NCBI GenBank assembly: GCA_903994525.1
Contig: CAJEXW010000008.1
Span: 1-64,000, forward strand
DNA from: an uncultured Chlorobiaceae bacterium
GTDB lineage: Bacteria > Bacteroidota > Chlorobiia > Chlorobiales > Chlorobiaceae
DNA length: 64,000 bases
Reading direction: 5' to 3'
The translations under genes were made by a program, and so were the position numbers. How positions within the stretch are numbered: position 1 is the first letter of the stretch; every line of letters starts with the position of its first letter. The notes below the pieces were generated by a model. That model was given only the letters and a program-made list of their open reading frames with translations, had not been told where the DNA came from and did no database searches. Positions 35,537 to 46,673 of this stretch are shown here, in pieces.

Positions 35537-36704
35537 ATGAAAATTGCCTTATATACGGGTACTTATGTCAGGGATAAGGACGGAGCGGTTAAATCGGTTT
35601 ATCAACTGGTCTCATCCTTCAGGAAAAACGGATACCAAGTTGCGGTGTGGTCTCCTGATCTCTGTTTGAATGATGATCACGACGGTATCGTTGTGAACCC
35701 TGTGCCATCGGTGCCTCTGCCTCTCTATCCTGACTATAAACTTGGTTTTTTCACCAATGACACCTGTCGTCAGCTTGACGATTTTGCTCCTGATATTCTT
35801 CATATTTCTACCCCTGATGTCGTTGGACGGGAGTTTCTCCTTTATGCCGGCAAAAATAATATTCCTGTAGCCTCCTCCTTTCATACTGACTTCCCTGCCT
35901 ATTTTCGTTATTATCATCTCGGTTTTGCGGCGGGTCTTGCCTGGCGTTATCTTGCCTGGTTTTATAACAATTGTACCATTGTCTTTGCTCCGAATGAGGG
36001 TGTCAGGTTACAGCTTGCTGCCCATCATGTCCGCAATGTTGAGATTTGGTCAAGGGGGGTGGACAAGGAGCTTTTTGATCCATCCCGTCGATCAGATCAG
36101 GTTCGCTCATCCTGGGGCGCTGTTGGTAAGATGGTGATTGTGTATGTCGGGCGGTTTGTGGTTTACAAGGATATTGAGGTGGTGATGCGGATTTACGATC
36201 GTTTTATGCTGGGTGAATATGCCGATAAGGTACAATTTGTGATGATTGGTTCCGGCCCTGGTGACGAGGAGATGAAACGCAGAATGCCAAAAGCCTGTTT
36301 TACCGGTTACCTGACAGGCGAGGAGCTTCCTGTGGCTTATGCCAGCAGTGATATTTTTCTCTTTCCATCAACGACTGAGGCGTTTTGCAATGTTGCGCTG
36401 GAGGCGCTTGCTTCAGGGTTGCCGGTGGTGGTGTCAGATGCCGGTGGCTGCAGGGATGTTGTTGGTCGGTCAGGGGGGGGGGCTGGTGGCCCGTGAGGGC
36501 AAAAGTGAAGATTTTTACTGCAAGTGCCTTGCCTTGCTTGGTGATTCGGAGCAATACAGGGTGTTGCAGGCCAACGGCCTTGCTTTTGCTGAAGCGCAAT
36601 CGTGGTCGGTGGTCAATGCTGCTGTGATTGAACGATACAAAACGATGGTGAAGTGCGCCGAAGGTGGTGTCGGGGATCTTGAGAGGCTTGTCAATTGCGG
36701 TTGA
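35537..36704 (+). CDS. GT4-family glycosyltransferase interrupted at a G10 tract
   Basis: The frame from ATG 35537 encodes a GT-B glycosyltransferase of the GT1/GT4 type (MKIALYTGTYVRDKDG, ILHISTPDVVGREFLLY, VIVYVGRFVVYKD, PSTTEAFCNVALEALASGLPVVV). After DVVGRS it enters ten Gs (36473-36482) and ends early at 36494-36496. The missing C-terminus (GLVAREGKSEDFYCKCLALL...) continues in another frame to 36704. Nine Gs would restore a ~388-residue protein, so it is a frameshift, a phase-variable switch or a sequencing error. The next gene, gnd, starts 17 bp after the restored stop. Confidence 0.85.
36473..36482 (+). repeat. Poly-G tract (G10) inside the glycosyltransferase gene
   Basis: Ten consecutive Gs. 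Lengths of 9 or 12 keep the gene in frame; the present 10 puts it out of frame. Confidence 0.95.
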
Positions 36705-36720
36705 GTGTGTTGAAACTACT

Positions 36721-37620
36721 ATGAAAGCAGGATTTGTTGGATTGGGAAAAATGGGGTTGAATATGGCCATGCATCTTTTGGAGTGTGGTCATGAGCTTGT
36801 GGTTTTTGACCTCTCGGAACAGGCCTCTGCCCGGCTTGCAGGAACGAGGGCGGTTGTTGCAACCTCTCTCGGCGAATTGGTCGCAATGCTGGAATCTGAT
36901 CGTCTGATCTGGCTGATGGTGCCTGCTGGTGCTCCGGTTGATGAGACGATTGAGCAGCTTGTGCCATGGCTTGAGCGTGGGGATATCATTGTTGATGGTG
37001 GTAATTCACGCCATATCGACTCTGTGCGTCGGGCTGCATCTCTTCAGGAGCAGGGGATCAGCCTGCTTGATGCCGGGACCAGCGGTGGACTGGAGGGGGC
37101 GCGACATGGTGCCTGCATAATGGTTGGTGGTGCAAAGAGTGCTTATGAGAGGATTGAGCTCTTGTTGCGTGATCTTTGCGTTGTCAACGGCTATGGTTAT
37201 ATGGGCCCATCGGGTTCAGGCCATTTTGCCAAAATGGTTCATAACGGCATTGAGTATGGCATGATGCAAGCCATGGGCGAAGGGTTCAATCTGCTTGAGG
37301 CAAGTGGTTATGGTTTTGATCTTGAAGAGGTTTCCCGTGTCTGGTCACATGGATCTGTGATCAGGGGATGGCTGATGGAGCTGATGATTCAGGCATTGCA
37401 GAAGGATCCAAAGCTGGATTACCTGAAAGGGGTGATTGCCGATTCCGGAGAGGGGCGCTGGATGGTTGAGGCTGCTCTTGAACATGAGGTCTCGATTCCG
37501 GTGATTGCTGCTTCACTTTTTAACCGTTACCGTTCACGCGCTGAAGGGAATTTATCCGACAGGGTTGTGGCGGCATTGCGTCATGAGTTCGGAGGCCACT
37601 CCTTTCTTGAAAAACCTTAA
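36721..37620 (+). CDS. gnd: 6-phosphogluconate dehydrogenase, short decarboxylating type
   Basis: A 299-residue member of the short 6-phosphogluconate dehydrogenase group (GndA-like). It converts 6-phosphogluconate to ribulose 5-phosphate and CO2. The Rossmann motif is [10 protein letters not shown] at 7-16, substrate-binding [14 protein letters not shown] lies near 120, and the catalytic Lys-Asn is in [17 protein letters not shown]. Start ATG 36721 gives the normal N-terminus. It lies 11 bp upstream of zwf, so they form an operon. Confidence 0.92.
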   Translation: MKAGFVGLGKMGLNMAMHLLECGHELVVFDLSEQASARLAGTRAVVATSLGELVAMLESDRLIWLMVPAGAPVDETIEQLVPWLERGDIIVDGGNSRHIDSVRRAASLQEQGISLLDAGTSGGLEGARHGACIMVGGAKSAYERIELLLRDLCVVNGYGYMGPSGSGHFAKMVHNGIEYGMMQAMGEGFNLLEASGYGFDLEEVSRVWSHGSVIRGWLMELMIQALQKDPKLDYLKGVIADSGEGRWMVEAALEHEVSIPVIAASLFNRYRSRAEGNLSDRVVAALRHEFGGHSFLEKP

Positions 37621-37631
37621 AAGGAGTTCCG

Positions 37632-39068
37632 ATGCAGGGTAAACCTGACAATTGCACCATCATTATTTTTGGAGCCAGCAGCGACCTTGCTGCCCGAAAG
37701 CTTTTTCCTTCACTCTACGAGCTTGCCATGTGGGGGAATCTGCCGCAAGATTATCGTATCATAGGGGTGGGGCGTGCGCCTCTTTCTCATGCAGAGTTTC
37801 GCCACCTCATCAACGAAAAGATGGCGGATTTATTGCCGGAGAGCATGTTGGATGCTTCCTCTTTTGCCTCTTTTGTTGAACGTGTTTTTTACGTGAGAGT
37901 TGATCTTGCTGAGCCCAATAGCTATGATCAACTCCGTCAGGAGATTATGGCTGTTGCGGGGAGATCGGAAAACTGCAAGAATCTGCTCTTTTATCTTGCA
38001 ACGCCACCCAGCCTTGCTCCAATCATTATCAGGAATCTCCAGCATGCTGACCTTGGCGAAAAAGAGGTTACGGAACACGGATGGCGGAAAATCGTTGTCG
38101 AGAAGCCTTATGGCAGGAACTTGCAGAGTGCGCGAGAACTGAACGCGGTTATTGGCGAGGTTTTCAGTGAAAAACGGGTTTTCCGGATTGATCACTATCT
38201 TGGCAAGGAGACGGTGCAGAACATTATGGTTTTTCGTTTTTCCAATGGAATCTTTGAACCGCTCTGGAACCGTCAGCACATTGCCAACGTCTCCATTACC
38301 ATTGCAGAGGATTTCGGGATTCGTGACCGGGGGTCATTTTATGAAGAGGCGGGGTTGCTTCGGGATATTATGCAGAATCATGCGCTGCAGCTTCTTGCCG
38401 CAGTTGCCATGGAGCCACCGGTCGATCTTTCGGCTGATGCCGTGCGCGATGAAAAGGCCAAGCTCCTTCGTTCAATTCGTCTTTTTACAAGTGAGAGTGT
38501 CGGCCAGGCGGTGGTGTTTGGCCAATATGAGGGGTACCGTTCTGAAAAAAATGTTGCCCCCGACTCAACGGTTGAGACCTTTGCCGCCATCAAGTTTTTT
38601 ATCGACAACTGGCGCTGGAAGGATGTCCCTTTTTTTGTGAAGGCGGGCAAGAATCTTGCCTCCACGGTGACGGAGATTGTCATCACCTTCAAGTGCCCAC
38701 CACAAAACTATTTCGGGCCAGCCGAAAGTTGCAGTTATACGGCCAATCAGGTTATTCTCCAAATTCAGCCGGAAGAGACCATCGCCATCAAGTTTGGGGC
38801 CAAACGTCCGGGCGAGGCGGTCATTACCGATCCCGTCTACATGCGGTTCGATTACAAAACCTCCTTTACCGAAGCTGGCCTGACACCCTATCACCGGCTG
38901 CTGCTTGATGCCATGGCAGGGGAGCAGATGAACTTTATCCGTCAGGACAGTGTCGAATACGCCTGGGCCATCATCGACTCCATCAGGGATGCAGTCGGCA
39001 CACCGTCACCGGATAGCTATCCGATTCATTCACACGGTCCTGATTCTGTTGAGAGAATCTATGGCTGA
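37632..39068 (+). CDS. zwf: Glucose-6-phosphate 1-dehydrogenase
   Basis: A 478-residue glucose-6-phosphate dehydrogenase, the first enzyme of the oxidative pentose phosphate pathway. The coenzyme-binding start is [19 protein letters not shown], the active-site signature is [13 protein letters not shown] near 185, and EKPYGRN precedes it. GGAG lies about nine bases upstream of the start (AAAGGAGTTCCG). It is transcribed with gnd and converges on pgl, overlapping its 3' end by ten bases. Confidence 0.95.
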   Translation: MQGKPDNCTIIIFGASSDLAARKLFPSLYELAMWGNLPQDYRIIGVGRAPLSHAEFRHLINEKMADLLPESMLDASSFASFVERVFYVRVDLAEPNSYDQLRQEIMAVAGRSENCKNLLFYLATPPSLAPIIIRNLQHADLGEKEVTEHGWRKIVVEKPYGRNLQSARELNAVIGEVFSEKRVFRIDHYLGKETVQNIMVFRFSNGIFEPLWNRQHIANVSITIAEDFGIRDRGSFYEEAGLLRDIMQNHALQLLAAVAMEPPVDLSADAVRDEKAKLLRSIRLFTSESVGQAVVFGQYEGYRSEKNVAPDSTVETFAAIKFFIDNWRWKDVPFFVKAGKNLASTVTEIVITFKCPPQNYFGPAESCSYTANQVILQIQPEETIAIKFGAKRPGEAVITDPVYMRFDYKTSFTEAGLTPYHRLLLDAMAGEQMNFIRQDSVEYAWAIIDSIRDAVGTPSPDSYPIHSHGPDSVERIYG

Positions 39069-39862
39069 GTGGTAAACCAGAACAGGTTTCCATTGACTGG
39101 CTTGATCAGACTGGCTGGCACACTGTTTTCCTGTTCAAGAAATATTGTTTCAGCCAGTTCACTTTTGTGTTTGCCGGAGGTGAAAAAGATGATGTTCCGG
39201 GCATGGTTGATGACGGGCAGTGTCAGTGTCAGACGTTTTCCCGGCGGCTTGCCTGCCGGTGCATCAACAGAGCACACCCATCGTCCATCCTCTTGCAGAA
39301 GATCAGGATTGTCAGGAAACAGTGATGCGGTGTGGCCATCGTCGCCCAGCCCGAGCAGGATCAGGTCAAAACGGGGAAACTCCTGTGGGTTATCCGATGT
39401 CAAAAATAAGGAGCGAAGTCGATCCTCATAGTCCCGTGCGGCTTGCTCAGTATCAGCTTGTTCTCCAGCCATTCGGACGAAATGCTCTTCTGCAAGAGCG
39501 GAGTGGAGCAGCAGCGTCTCCTTGATCATACGGCAGTTGCTGTCGGGATGGTCAAGCGGGACGCACCGTTCATCGCCCATGAAGAGCCATGTTTTTTCCG
39601 GAAGCCTGAGCCGCCGATCAAAGCCGCTTTTTGACCGTCCATCAGGCAGGGGAAGGGTGAGGCGTTCCAGTAGTTCAGTGCTCACTCCCTGCGCCAGCAT
39701 CGTATACAGAGGTTTTGGAGAGTTGCCTCCGGCCAGCACCATCGAAAAGCCTCCACGATGCGAAACAGCCCGATAAGCCTCAGCAAGAATGAGCGCGGCG
39801 GCGTGCTGCGTTATTGCCGTTTCGTTGCCATGGTAAAAGAATTTTTGTACAGGGGTGTTCAT
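39059..39862 (-). CDS. pgl: 6-phosphogluconolactonase
   Basis: A 267-residue SugarP-isomerase-fold protein of the Pgl family, which hydrolyses 6-phosphogluconolactone between Zwf and Gnd. Visible are [35 protein letters not shown] and [18 protein letters not shown] with the catalytic histidine. It is on the opposite strand to zwf, and the two stop codons overlap. The three genes 36721-39862 thus cover the whole oxidative branch. Confidence 0.93.
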   Translation of the reverse strand: MNTPVQKFFYHGNETAITQHAAALILAEAYRAVSHRGGFSMVLAGGNSPKPLYTMLAQGVSTELLERLTLPLPDGRSKSGFDRRLRLPEKTWLFMGDERCVPLDHPDSNCRMIKETLLLHSALAEEHFVRMAGEQADTEQAARDYEDRLRSLFLTSDNPQEFPRFDLILLGLGDDGHTASLFPDNPDLLQEDGRWVCSVDAPAGKPPGKRLTLTLPVINHARNIIFFTSGKHKSELAETIFLEQENSVPASLIKPVNGNLFWFTTQP

Positions 39863-39992
39863 GACTCTTTTCGTTGCCTCATGACGATGTTTGGTGGGAA
39901 GGTGGCCTGGCTACGATACGGCTTGTCTTCTCCACCTTTGTTGTGTAACTTCTGTTCGTTGAACATAACGATATTATGCTGGAGTAAGAAAC

Positions 39993-40640
39993 ATGGCCGC
40001 TTTTGATTTTGGTGTCAAAGTTGATCCGGGGCTTTTCGACAACAAGTGTTGCACTGTCGATATCCAGAGTTATCTCAGGCAGGGTTGGGTGATGTTCCGT
40101 GGCCATGTTGGGGAATTCGTGGGTTTCACCCTTGTTATCTTTGTGGTCTGGCTTGTGACCGCTCTTTTTGATGCGGGCAGCTCACTGCTTTTTTCTTCAG
40201 TTGCCGCGCCATTTTATGCTGGATACAGCGTTGCGGCCTTCAGGTATGCAAGTGGACAGCCGCTCCAGTTCAGCGATTTTTTCAGGGGGTTCAACTACTT
40301 TCTTCCCCTTTTTCTTGCCTCACTTGCCAGCACACTTCTTGTCACCGTCGGCTTTGTGCTTTTGCTGCTTCCGGGGCTTTACCTTGCGATTGGTTACATG
40401 TTTACTACCTTTCTTGTCATTGATTACCGCATGGAGTTCTGGCAGGCGATGGAGGTGAGTCGTGCTATTATTTCAAGGAACTGGTTCTCCTTTCTGGGCT
40501 TTGCCGTTGTTCTTTTCGCTCTGAACATTTTTGGTGCTCTTGCGTTTGGTATCGGATTGCTGATCACTGTTCCGGTGACTTCATGTGCAGCAGCCATTGC
40601 CTACAAGGAGATTGTTGGCCTCTCCTCTTCGGAGTGGTAG
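39993..40640 (+). CDS. Polytopic membrane protein, unknown function
   Basis: A 215-residue protein with about five to six hydrophobic segments (for example FVGFTLVIFVVWLVTALF, ASTLLVTVGFVLLLLPGLYL, FLGFAVVLFALNIFGALAF). It resembles the DUF975/GlpM-like group of small membrane proteins in its pattern of repeated loops (FRGHVGEFVG; ISRNWFSFLG), but I cannot assign a family with certainty. It stands alone between pgl and the L,D-transpeptidase gene. Confidence 0.75.
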   Translation: MAAFDFGVKVDPGLFDNKCCTVDIQSYLRQGWVMFRGHVGEFVGFTLVIFVVWLVTALFDAGSSLLFSSVAAPFYAGYSVAAFRYASGQPLQFSDFFRGFNYFLPLFLASLASTLLVTVGFVLLLLPGLYLAIGYMFTTFLVIDYRMEFWQAMEVSRAIISRNWFSFLGFAVVLFALNIFGALAFGIGLLITVPVTSCAAAIAYKEIVGLSSSEW

Positions 40641-40732
40641 TTATTCGTGAACCTGTGTTACCATTGAAACATTATAAGGGAAATTTTTTCATAAAAAATT
40701 CTATCTTTTCGCCTTAATGCTCTGTTGCCAGA

Positions 40733-42433
40733 ATGGCTGCATGTCTCTGGTTGAATACGCTTGATGCCTTGTTTATGTTTCGCCTTGTTTCCCTCTGTTT
40801 TTTGACGATGTTGATTGCTTTTCCAGCGAATGGGGAGATGCAGGGTGAGCGTGAGCGGCCATACAGAAGTGATGGAGAGCAGATTCATGCTCAGTGTGAA
40901 CGTCTGCTGCAGCAGAAGGGTTCTCCTGGCGGAACAGCCAAAGAGCTGCTGGCTATCAGGCTGGACAGATTTTACTCCGGCGGAGGCTATCAACCTCTCT
41001 GGACGAATCGGCAGAGAGTGGACGAGTTGATTGAGGCTCTTGAAGAGTCTGCTGCTGACGGTCTCAATCCTTCTGATTATGATCTCATTAAAATCAGGCA
41101 ATCTGTTGCCGATACCCTGGTATCTCCTGAAAAAAAAGCACGCGTCGATATTCTTTTCACCAAAGCCTATCTCACTCTCGCAACGCATCTTCGTTATGGA
41201 AAAGTTGATCCGGTAACGCTGGAGCCGTATTGGAAGAGGCCGGAGAAGAGAGGGCTTGGGGTGTTGGATGAGACTTTGCAACGTACTCTTGCCTCAGGTT
41301 CAATCACGGCTGTTTTTAAAGAGCTTCGTCCACAAGATGCCAACTATGATCGTCTTAAAAAGGGACTTGCGCGTTATAGTGCCATTGCCAATCTTGGAGG
41401 ATGGCCCAGGCTTGCGGAGGGAGCTGTCCTGAAAGAGGGGTCTCGGGACAGGCGGGTTGCCGTGTTGCGGAAACGTCTTGAGGTGTCAGGGGCCCTTGTT
41501 ATGGCGAGTGCAGATACCTCAACCGTCTACAACAGGGAGATGGTTGAGGCTGTCAAAAAGTTTCAGAGCCGGAACGGTATCGATGTAGATGGTTCCGTAG
41601 GTCCAACCACCTTTCGAGTCCTGAATGTTCCGGTTGAGCAGCGTCTTGATCAGATTCGCGTCAACCTTGAACGATACCGCTCTTTTTTACATGATCTTCC
41701 ACCAACCTGCATTCTCGTCAATATTCCGGGATATTATCTCCAGTACATCGAAAACGGTCGCTCTCAGTGGGGAAGCAGAGTGATTGTCGGGCAGCCTCTT
41801 CGTCAAACCCCGGTGTTCGGTGCCGCGATGCACTCTCTTGTGTTTAACCCGAAATGGGTGGTGCCCAGGACCGTTCTCGACAAAGATGTTCTTCCTGCTC
41901 TCAATAAAGACAACTCCTATCTGGCTAAAAAACAACTGCGGGTGGTTAATGAAGAGGGGGGGACTGTTGATCCCGCCTCTGTCAATTGGTCACAGTACTC
42001 AGCCGCAAACCTTCCCTACCATCTACAGCAGCGCTCCGGTGACAAAGGGGCACTGGGGAGAATCAAGTTTTTGATGCCCAACCCTCTTGCCATATACCTG
42101 CATGACACACCCGGCAGAGAGCTTTTTGATAAAAGCAGCAGGGCGTTCAGTTCAGGGTGTATCAGGGTGCAAAACCCCGCAGAACTTGCCAGACTGGTGC
42201 TGCGTGACAGCCTTGGGTGGAGCCGGGCAAAGATACAGGAGGCTATCAATACCGGAAAAACCACCATGGTGACTCTTCCGCAGCAGATTCCGGTGTTTCT
42301 CCTCTATTTTACGGTTGTTCCCAACGGCGAGGAGCTTCTGTTTCGTGAAGACATATACAATCGCGACAAAAGAGCGCTGCAACTTCTCAAGAGTTCGACA
42401 AGCGGAAGCCAGGTTTGCAGGGAGGAAAAATAA
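40733..42433 (+). CDS. L,D-transpeptidase, YcbB/LdtD-like, with peptidoglycan-binding domain
   Basis: A 566-residue exported cell-wall enzyme. An N-terminal hydrophobic signal (LFMFRLVSLCFLTMLIAFPA) is followed by the YcbB scaffold domain, a peptidoglycan-binding domain near 230-300 (VKKFQSRNGIDVDGSVGPTT) and the YkuD catalytic domain with H457 (YLHDTPG) and nucleophile C476 in FSSGCIRV. It would form 3-3 crosslinks or attach partners to peptidoglycan. Its stop codon overlaps the start of a strong bidirectional terminator. Confidence 0.9.
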   Translation: MAACLWLNTLDALFMFRLVSLCFLTMLIAFPANGEMQGERERPYRSDGEQIHAQCERLLQQKGSPGGTAKELLAIRLDRFYSGGGYQPLWTNRQRVDELIEALEESAADGLNPSDYDLIKIRQSVADTLVSPEKKARVDILFTKAYLTLATHLRYGKVDPVTLEPYWKRPEKRGLGVLDETLQRTLASGSITAVFKELRPQDANYDRLKKGLARYSAIANLGGWPRLAEGAVLKEGSRDRRVAVLRKRLEVSGALVMASADTSTVYNREMVEAVKKFQSRNGIDVDGSVGPTTFRVLNVPVEQRLDQIRVNLERYRSFLHDLPPTCILVNIPGYYLQYIENGRSQWGSRVIVGQPLRQTPVFGAAMHSLVFNPKWVVPRTVLDKDVLPALNKDNSYLAKKQLRVVNEEGGTVDPASVNWSQYSAANLPYHLQQRSGDKGALGRIKFLMPNPLAIYLHDTPGRELFDKSSRAFSSGCIRVQNPAELARLVLRDSLGWSRAKIQEAINTGKTTMVTLPQQIPVFLLYFTVVPNGEELLFREDIYNRDKRALQLLKSSTSGSQVCREEK

Positions 42434-42462
42434 AAAGCGCCCTGGGTCTCAGGGCGCTTTTT
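42432..42462. terminator. Bidirectional rho-independent terminator
   Basis: A perfect 13-bp stem (AAAAAGCGCCCTG / CAGGGCGCTTTTT) with loop GGTCT lies between the convergent L,D-transpeptidase and csm genes. A and T runs on both arms make it work in both directions. Confidence 0.95.
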
Positions 42463-42479
42463 AAATCAACATGAGTTGC

Positions 42480-42713
42480 TTACTTCTGCGTCTGTGGAAA
42501 AATTGATGATGCGATGTTCTGGACAAACTGGCAGCAATTGCTGAGGAGGCTGCCAATAAGGTCAGAAGATGTTTTGACAACAGGCTCAAGAAGCTCACCG
42601 GCTGTTCTGATTCCGATGTTCAATAAATCGAACTGCTGCTGGGCCAATGTTCCTGCGGTGGTCAAAAGGTTGTTGAGAGCAACTGAAAAATCATTGGTTG
42701 TGCCGTTGGACAT
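42480..42713 (-). CDS. csmB: Chlorosome envelope protein, CsmB type
   Basis: A 77-residue small protein with the MSNGT start, a central amphipathic/hydrophobic run and a C-terminal segment (VQNIASSIFPQ) that match the CsmB/CsmF family of green sulfur bacteria. These sit in the chlorosome monolayer envelope around the bacteriochlorophyll core. Length and 'EPVVKTSSDLIGSLL' middle agree with the family. Two adjacent cysteines (NCCQF) are a local oddity. The alternative is CsmF, a close paralog. It is monocistronic, with a strong terminator 18 bp after its stop. It is the best indicator of the organism's group. Confidence 0.75.
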   Translation of the reverse strand: MSNGTTNDFSVALNNLLTTAGTLAQQQFDLLNIGIRTAGELLEPVVKTSSDLIGSLLSNCCQFVQNIASSIFPQTQK

Positions 42714-42853
42714 GGTGGTTATTGTTTAGTGTTGTTATGAAAATGCGTTGGTCAAAAAAGTTCTGCAATGAGAGCACGCCAGCCCTCATGTAACATATTG
42801 CAAACATCGTATCCTGCATAATAGAAAATTTTCTCTTTTATTCCGACTATTCT

Positions 42854-45800
42854 TTACACAACAGGTTGCTCGCTATCGTAGTTCAAGGTCGGGGCAAGCC
42901 ATTTTTCCGCCTCCTTGACACAAGTCCCCTTGCGCTCAGCGTAATCCTCCACCTGGTCTCTCCCTATCTTTCCCAGCATAAAGTATTTTGCCTGCGGATG
43001 GGCGAAGTAGAAACCGCTGACTGAAGCCGCCGGGTTCATGGCAAATGATTCTGTGAGCGTGATGCCGGTGTTGGTTTCAGCATTCAGCAGGGCGAAGAGC
43101 TCTGCCTTTTCGGTGTGATCGGGGCACGCGGGATAGCCGGGTGCCGGGCGGATGCCCTGGTACTTTTCTGCCAGAAGCTCATCAAGAGCGACCGGCTGGC
43201 ATGGAGTGATGTCGGGGTGGCAGGCACATGTTTTCTTGCCTGCCGTGCTGGCGGCAGCTTCGTATCCCCACATCTCCCTGCGCACCCGCTTGTGCAGCAT
43301 TTCTGCAAAGGCTTCTGCAAGGCGATCAGCAAGGGCCTGCGTCATAATGCGGTGGTAATCGTCCTGCTCATCACTGAACTGTTTGAGCACCTTTTCGATT
43401 CCGAGACCGGCGGTGACGGCAAATCCACCAATATAATCCTGAACTCCTGATTCAGCAGGGGCAATAAAGTCAGCCAAAGCCACGTTCGGTTCACCGGCGT
43501 TTTTCTCCTGCTGCTGACGGAGAGTATGGATCGTCATCAGTACAGTGCTGCGGCTCTCATCGGCGTAAACATCAATGTCGTCTCCGTTGCTGTTGGCCGG
43601 GAAGAGTCCCGCAACACCTCTCAGTCCAAGGAGTTGCTCCTTTTCAATCCTGTCAAGCAGTCTGTTGGCATCATCCAGCAGCTTTTTGGCTTCTGTGCCG
43701 TATTTACCGTCATCGAGAATCTGCGGGTAGCGTCCATGCAGCTCCCATGCCATGAAAAAGGGTGTCCAGTCGATGTAGGAACGCAACTCTCCGATGGTGA
43801 CATTTTCCAGCACGGTAATGCCCGGTTTCAGCGGTTTGTAGGCCACCGGTTGCAGTAAGGCGCGGTTCTTGCGGGCGTCAGCCAGCGAAAGATATTTTTT
43901 TGAAGCGTTGCTCGACGAGTGGCTTTCTCTCAATCCGGCCTGCTCTTTGTTGAGCGCTTCGATATACGAGGGGCTGAGCGCTGGATTGAGGAGGCTGTTG
44001 ACCACCGGAACGCTCCGTGATGCGTCAAGCACCTGAACGACCGCGCCAGAATAGACCGGCGCAATTTTGACAGCGGTGTGCATTCGTGATGTGGTGGCCC
44101 CACCAATAAGGAGCGGAATCTTCATCCCGAGTCGCTCCATTTCGCTGGCGACATGCACCATTTCATCAAGTGACGGGGTGATGAGGCCGCTCAGACCAAG
44201 CAGATCAGCCTTTTCACGCTCGACCGCTTCAAGAATTTTTTCACAGGGCATCATGACCCCGATATCAACCACGTCGTAGTTATTGCAGGCAAGCACAACC
44301 GCAACAATATTTTTGCCAATGTCGTGCACGTCACCCTTGACTGTTGCCAGAAGTACCTTGGCGGCAGCTCGGGTATCCTTGTTCTTCGCTTTCTCTGCGG
44401 CGATGTAGGGCAGGAGGCAGGCGACCGAGCGCTTCATGACGCGGGCGCTTTTCACCACCTGGGGCAGAAACATCTTGCCCACCGCAAAGAGGTCGCCAAT
44501 AGCGTTCATGCCATCCATCAGCGGCCCCTCAATCACCTGGAGCGGACTTGGGTAGAGCTGGCGGGCCTCTTCAGTATCCTCTTCAATAAATTCAACAATC
44601 CCTTTGATCAGCGCGTGGCGTAGCCGCTCCTCAACCGGAGCGCTCCGCCACTCAGCCGCTTTGGCTTCGATTTTTTCTCCGCCGGTAGCGATGGTCTCGG
44701 CAAAGCTGACCAGCCGCTCTGTAGCGTCGGGGCGACGGTTGAGCAGCACATCCTCAACCCGTACCAGCAGTTCAGGCTCAATATCCTGATAGATGGCAAG
44801 CTGTCCGGCATTGACGATGCCCATGTCGAGACCCTCGTGGATGGCGTGATAAAGGAATGCCGCATGCATCGCTTCACGGACGGTTTCGTTGCCACGGAAA
44901 GAGAATGAGACATTGCTGATACCGCCGGAGACTTTGGCATAAGGGAGATTCTCCTTGATCCAGCGGACACTCTCAATGAAATCAACAGCGTAGTTGTTAT
45001 GATCATCAATGCCGGTGGCAACAGTCAGTACGTTGGGGTCAAAAATAATATCCTCCGGCGGGAAGCCCACCTCCTGAGTGAGAATATCGTAGGCGCGTTT
45101 GCATATTTCAATGCGGCGCTGATAATTATCGGCTTGTCCCTGTTCGTCAAAAGCCATCACCACGGTGGCGGCACCGTACTGCAACACCTTGCGGGCTCTC
45201 TCCCTGAAAAGCTCCTCACCCTCCTTGAGGCTGATGGAGTTGACAATGCTTTTGCCCTGAACGCACTGCAAGCCGCTCTCAATAACCGACCACTTTGAAC
45301 TGTCGATCATCAACGGCACACGCGAGATGTCGGGCTCGGAGGCGATCAGGTTGAGGAACTCCTTCATCACCTTCTCGGAGTCGAGCATTCCTTCATCGAC
45401 ATTGACGTCAATCACCTGTGCGCCACTCTCTACCTGCTGGCGGGCAATGGAGAGCGCTTCGTCGTAGTTGCCCTCCTTGATGAGACGGGCAAATTTTTTC
45501 GATCCGGTAACGTTGGTGCGTTCGCCGATGTTGATGAAGCCGGTTGTCTGGTTGACAAAAAGTGGTTCAAGACCGGAGAGTTGCAGTTCATGTTTTTTTG
45601 CAGGGCGTTTGCGTGGTTGAAGATTCTTGACCGCATCCGCAATAGCCTTGATATGCTGGGGAGTGGTGCCGCAGCATCCTCCGACAATGTTCACAAATCC
45701 GGAGGTCGCGAAATCAGCAATCTGAGCGGCCATGTATTCTGGAGAGTCGTCATATTCACCAAATTCGTTCGGCAGTCCGGCATTCGGATAGACGCTCACA

Positions 45801-46597
45801 TAACTTTCAGCAATGCCCGCCATAGCCGCAATGAAGGGACGCATCTGCTTTGAACCGAGCGCACAGTTAAGGCCGATGGAGAGCAGATCCGGCAGGTGGG
45901 CAATGGATGTCCAGAAAGCCTCGGTGGTCTGGCCGGAGAGGGTGCGCCCGCTTGCATCCACCACGGTGCCGGAGACCATCACCGGCACACGCCAGCCGGT
46001 GCGGTCAAAAAACTCTTCAATGGCAAAGAGGGCAGCCTTGCAGTTCAGGGTGTCGAAGACTGTTTCGACGAGAAGCAGATCAACTCCGCCCTCCATCAAA
46101 CCTTCGAGCTGAATAATGTAGTTATCGACCACCTCACGGAAGGTGACGGCGCGATAACCGGGACGGTTGACATCGGGGGAGAGAGAGAGTGTCTTGTTGG
46201 TCGGGCCGATGGAACCTGCTACAAAGCGCGGTTTGTCAGGATTTTTGGTGGTATAGTCGTTGGCCGCACGTCGCGCAAGGCGGGATGCCTCAACATTCAG
46301 CTCCTTCACCAGCTCTACAGCATTGTAGTCTCCCTGGGATATCGGGTTGGCGTTGAAAGTGTTGGTTTCGATAATGTCGGAGCCAGCCTCAAGAAAGTCG
46401 CAATGGAGGTTGTAGATAATCTCCGGTTGCGTCAACACAAGCATATCATTGTTTCCAAGGAGCGGATGGGAGTGCGAGGCAAACCGTGCGCCCCGGTAAT
46501 CCTCCTCCTTGAGTTTATGGCGCTGGATCATGGTGCCCATAGCACCGTCGAGCACAAGGATGCGCTGTTCAAGCAGAGATAAAAGGGAGTCCTTCAT
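42854..46597 (-). CDS. metH: Cobalamin-dependent methionine synthase
   Basis: A 1247-residue MetH with all four modules: homocysteine-binding (zinc cysteines in [10 protein letters not shown]), folate/pterin-binding ([12 protein letters not shown]), cobalamin-binding with DVHDIGKN (H758, the lower cobalt ligand) and a C-terminal reactivation domain ending in the AdoMet-binding region ([10 protein letters not shown]). It transfers methyl groups from 5-methyltetrahydrofolate to homocysteine. Length is normal. The 5' leader to the next gene is only ~76 bp, too short for a full cobalamin riboswitch, and I see none. Confidence 0.97.
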   Translation of the reverse strand: MKDSLLSLLEQRILVLDGAMGTMIQRHKLKEEDYRGARFASHSHPLLGNNDMLVLTQPEIIYNLHCDFLEAGSDIIETNTFNANPISQGDYNAVELVKELNVEASRLARRAANDYTTKNPDKPRFVAGSIGPTNKTLSLSPDVNRPGYRAVTFREVVDNYIIQLEGLMEGGVDLLLVETVFDTLNCKAALFAIEEFFDRTGWRVPVMVSGTVVDASGRTLSGQTTEAFWTSIAHLPDLLSIGLNCALGSKQMRPFIAAMAGIAESYVSVYPNAGLPNEFGEYDDSPEYMAAQIADFATSGFVNIVGGCCGTTPQHIKAIADAVKNLQPRKRPAKKHELQLSGLEPLFVNQTTGFINIGERTNVTGSKKFARLIKEGNYDEALSIARQQVESGAQVIDVNVDEGMLDSEKVMKEFLNLIASEPDISRVPLMIDSSKWSVIESGLQCVQGKSIVNSISLKEGEELFRERARKVLQYGAATVVMAFDEQGQADNYQRRIEICKRAYDILTQEVGFPPEDIIFDPNVLTVATGIDDHNNYAVDFIESVRWIKENLPYAKVSGGISNVSFSFRGNETVREAMHAAFLYHAIHEGLDMGIVNAGQLAIYQDIEPELLVRVEDVLLNRRPDATERLVSFAETIATGGEKIEAKAAEWRSAPVEERLRHALIKGIVEFIEEDTEEARQLYPSPLQVIEGPLMDGMNAIGDLFAVGKMFLPQVVKSARVMKRSVACLLPYIAAEKAKNKDTRAAAKVLLATVKGDVHDIGKNIVAVVLACNNYDVVDIGVMMPCEKILEAVEREKADLLGLSGLITPSLDEMVHVASEMERLGMKIPLLIGGATTSRMHTAVKIAPVYSGAVVQVLDASRSVPVVNSLLNPALSPSYIEALNKEQAGLRESHSSSNASKKYLSLADARKNRALLQPVAYKPLKPGITVLENVTIGELRSYIDWTPFFMAWELHGRYPQILDDGKYGTEAKKLLDDANRLLDRIEKEQLLGLRGVAGLFPANSNGDDIDVYADESRSTVLMTIHTLRQQQEKNAGEPNVALADFIAPAESGVQDYIGGFAVTAGLGIEKVLKQFSDEQDDYHRIMTQALADRLAEAFAEMLHKRVRREMWGYEAAASTAGKKTCACHPDITPCQPVALDELLAEKYQGIRPAPGYPACPDHTEKAELFALLNAETNTGITLTESFAMNPAASVSGFYFAHPQAKYFMLGKIGRDQVEDYAERKGTCVKEAEKWLAPTLNYDSEQPVV

Positions 46598-46673
46598 TTG
46601 TTCTTTACTTCCTCTTTAGTTTGCCAGGGCATGGCGGTGATTAAAAATGGAGAATATACCGAAAAGGGGGGAA

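Noticed and set aside
46598..46673. Cobalamin riboswitch upstream of metH
   Set aside because: The gap is only ~76 bp and lacks any B12-box-like segment.
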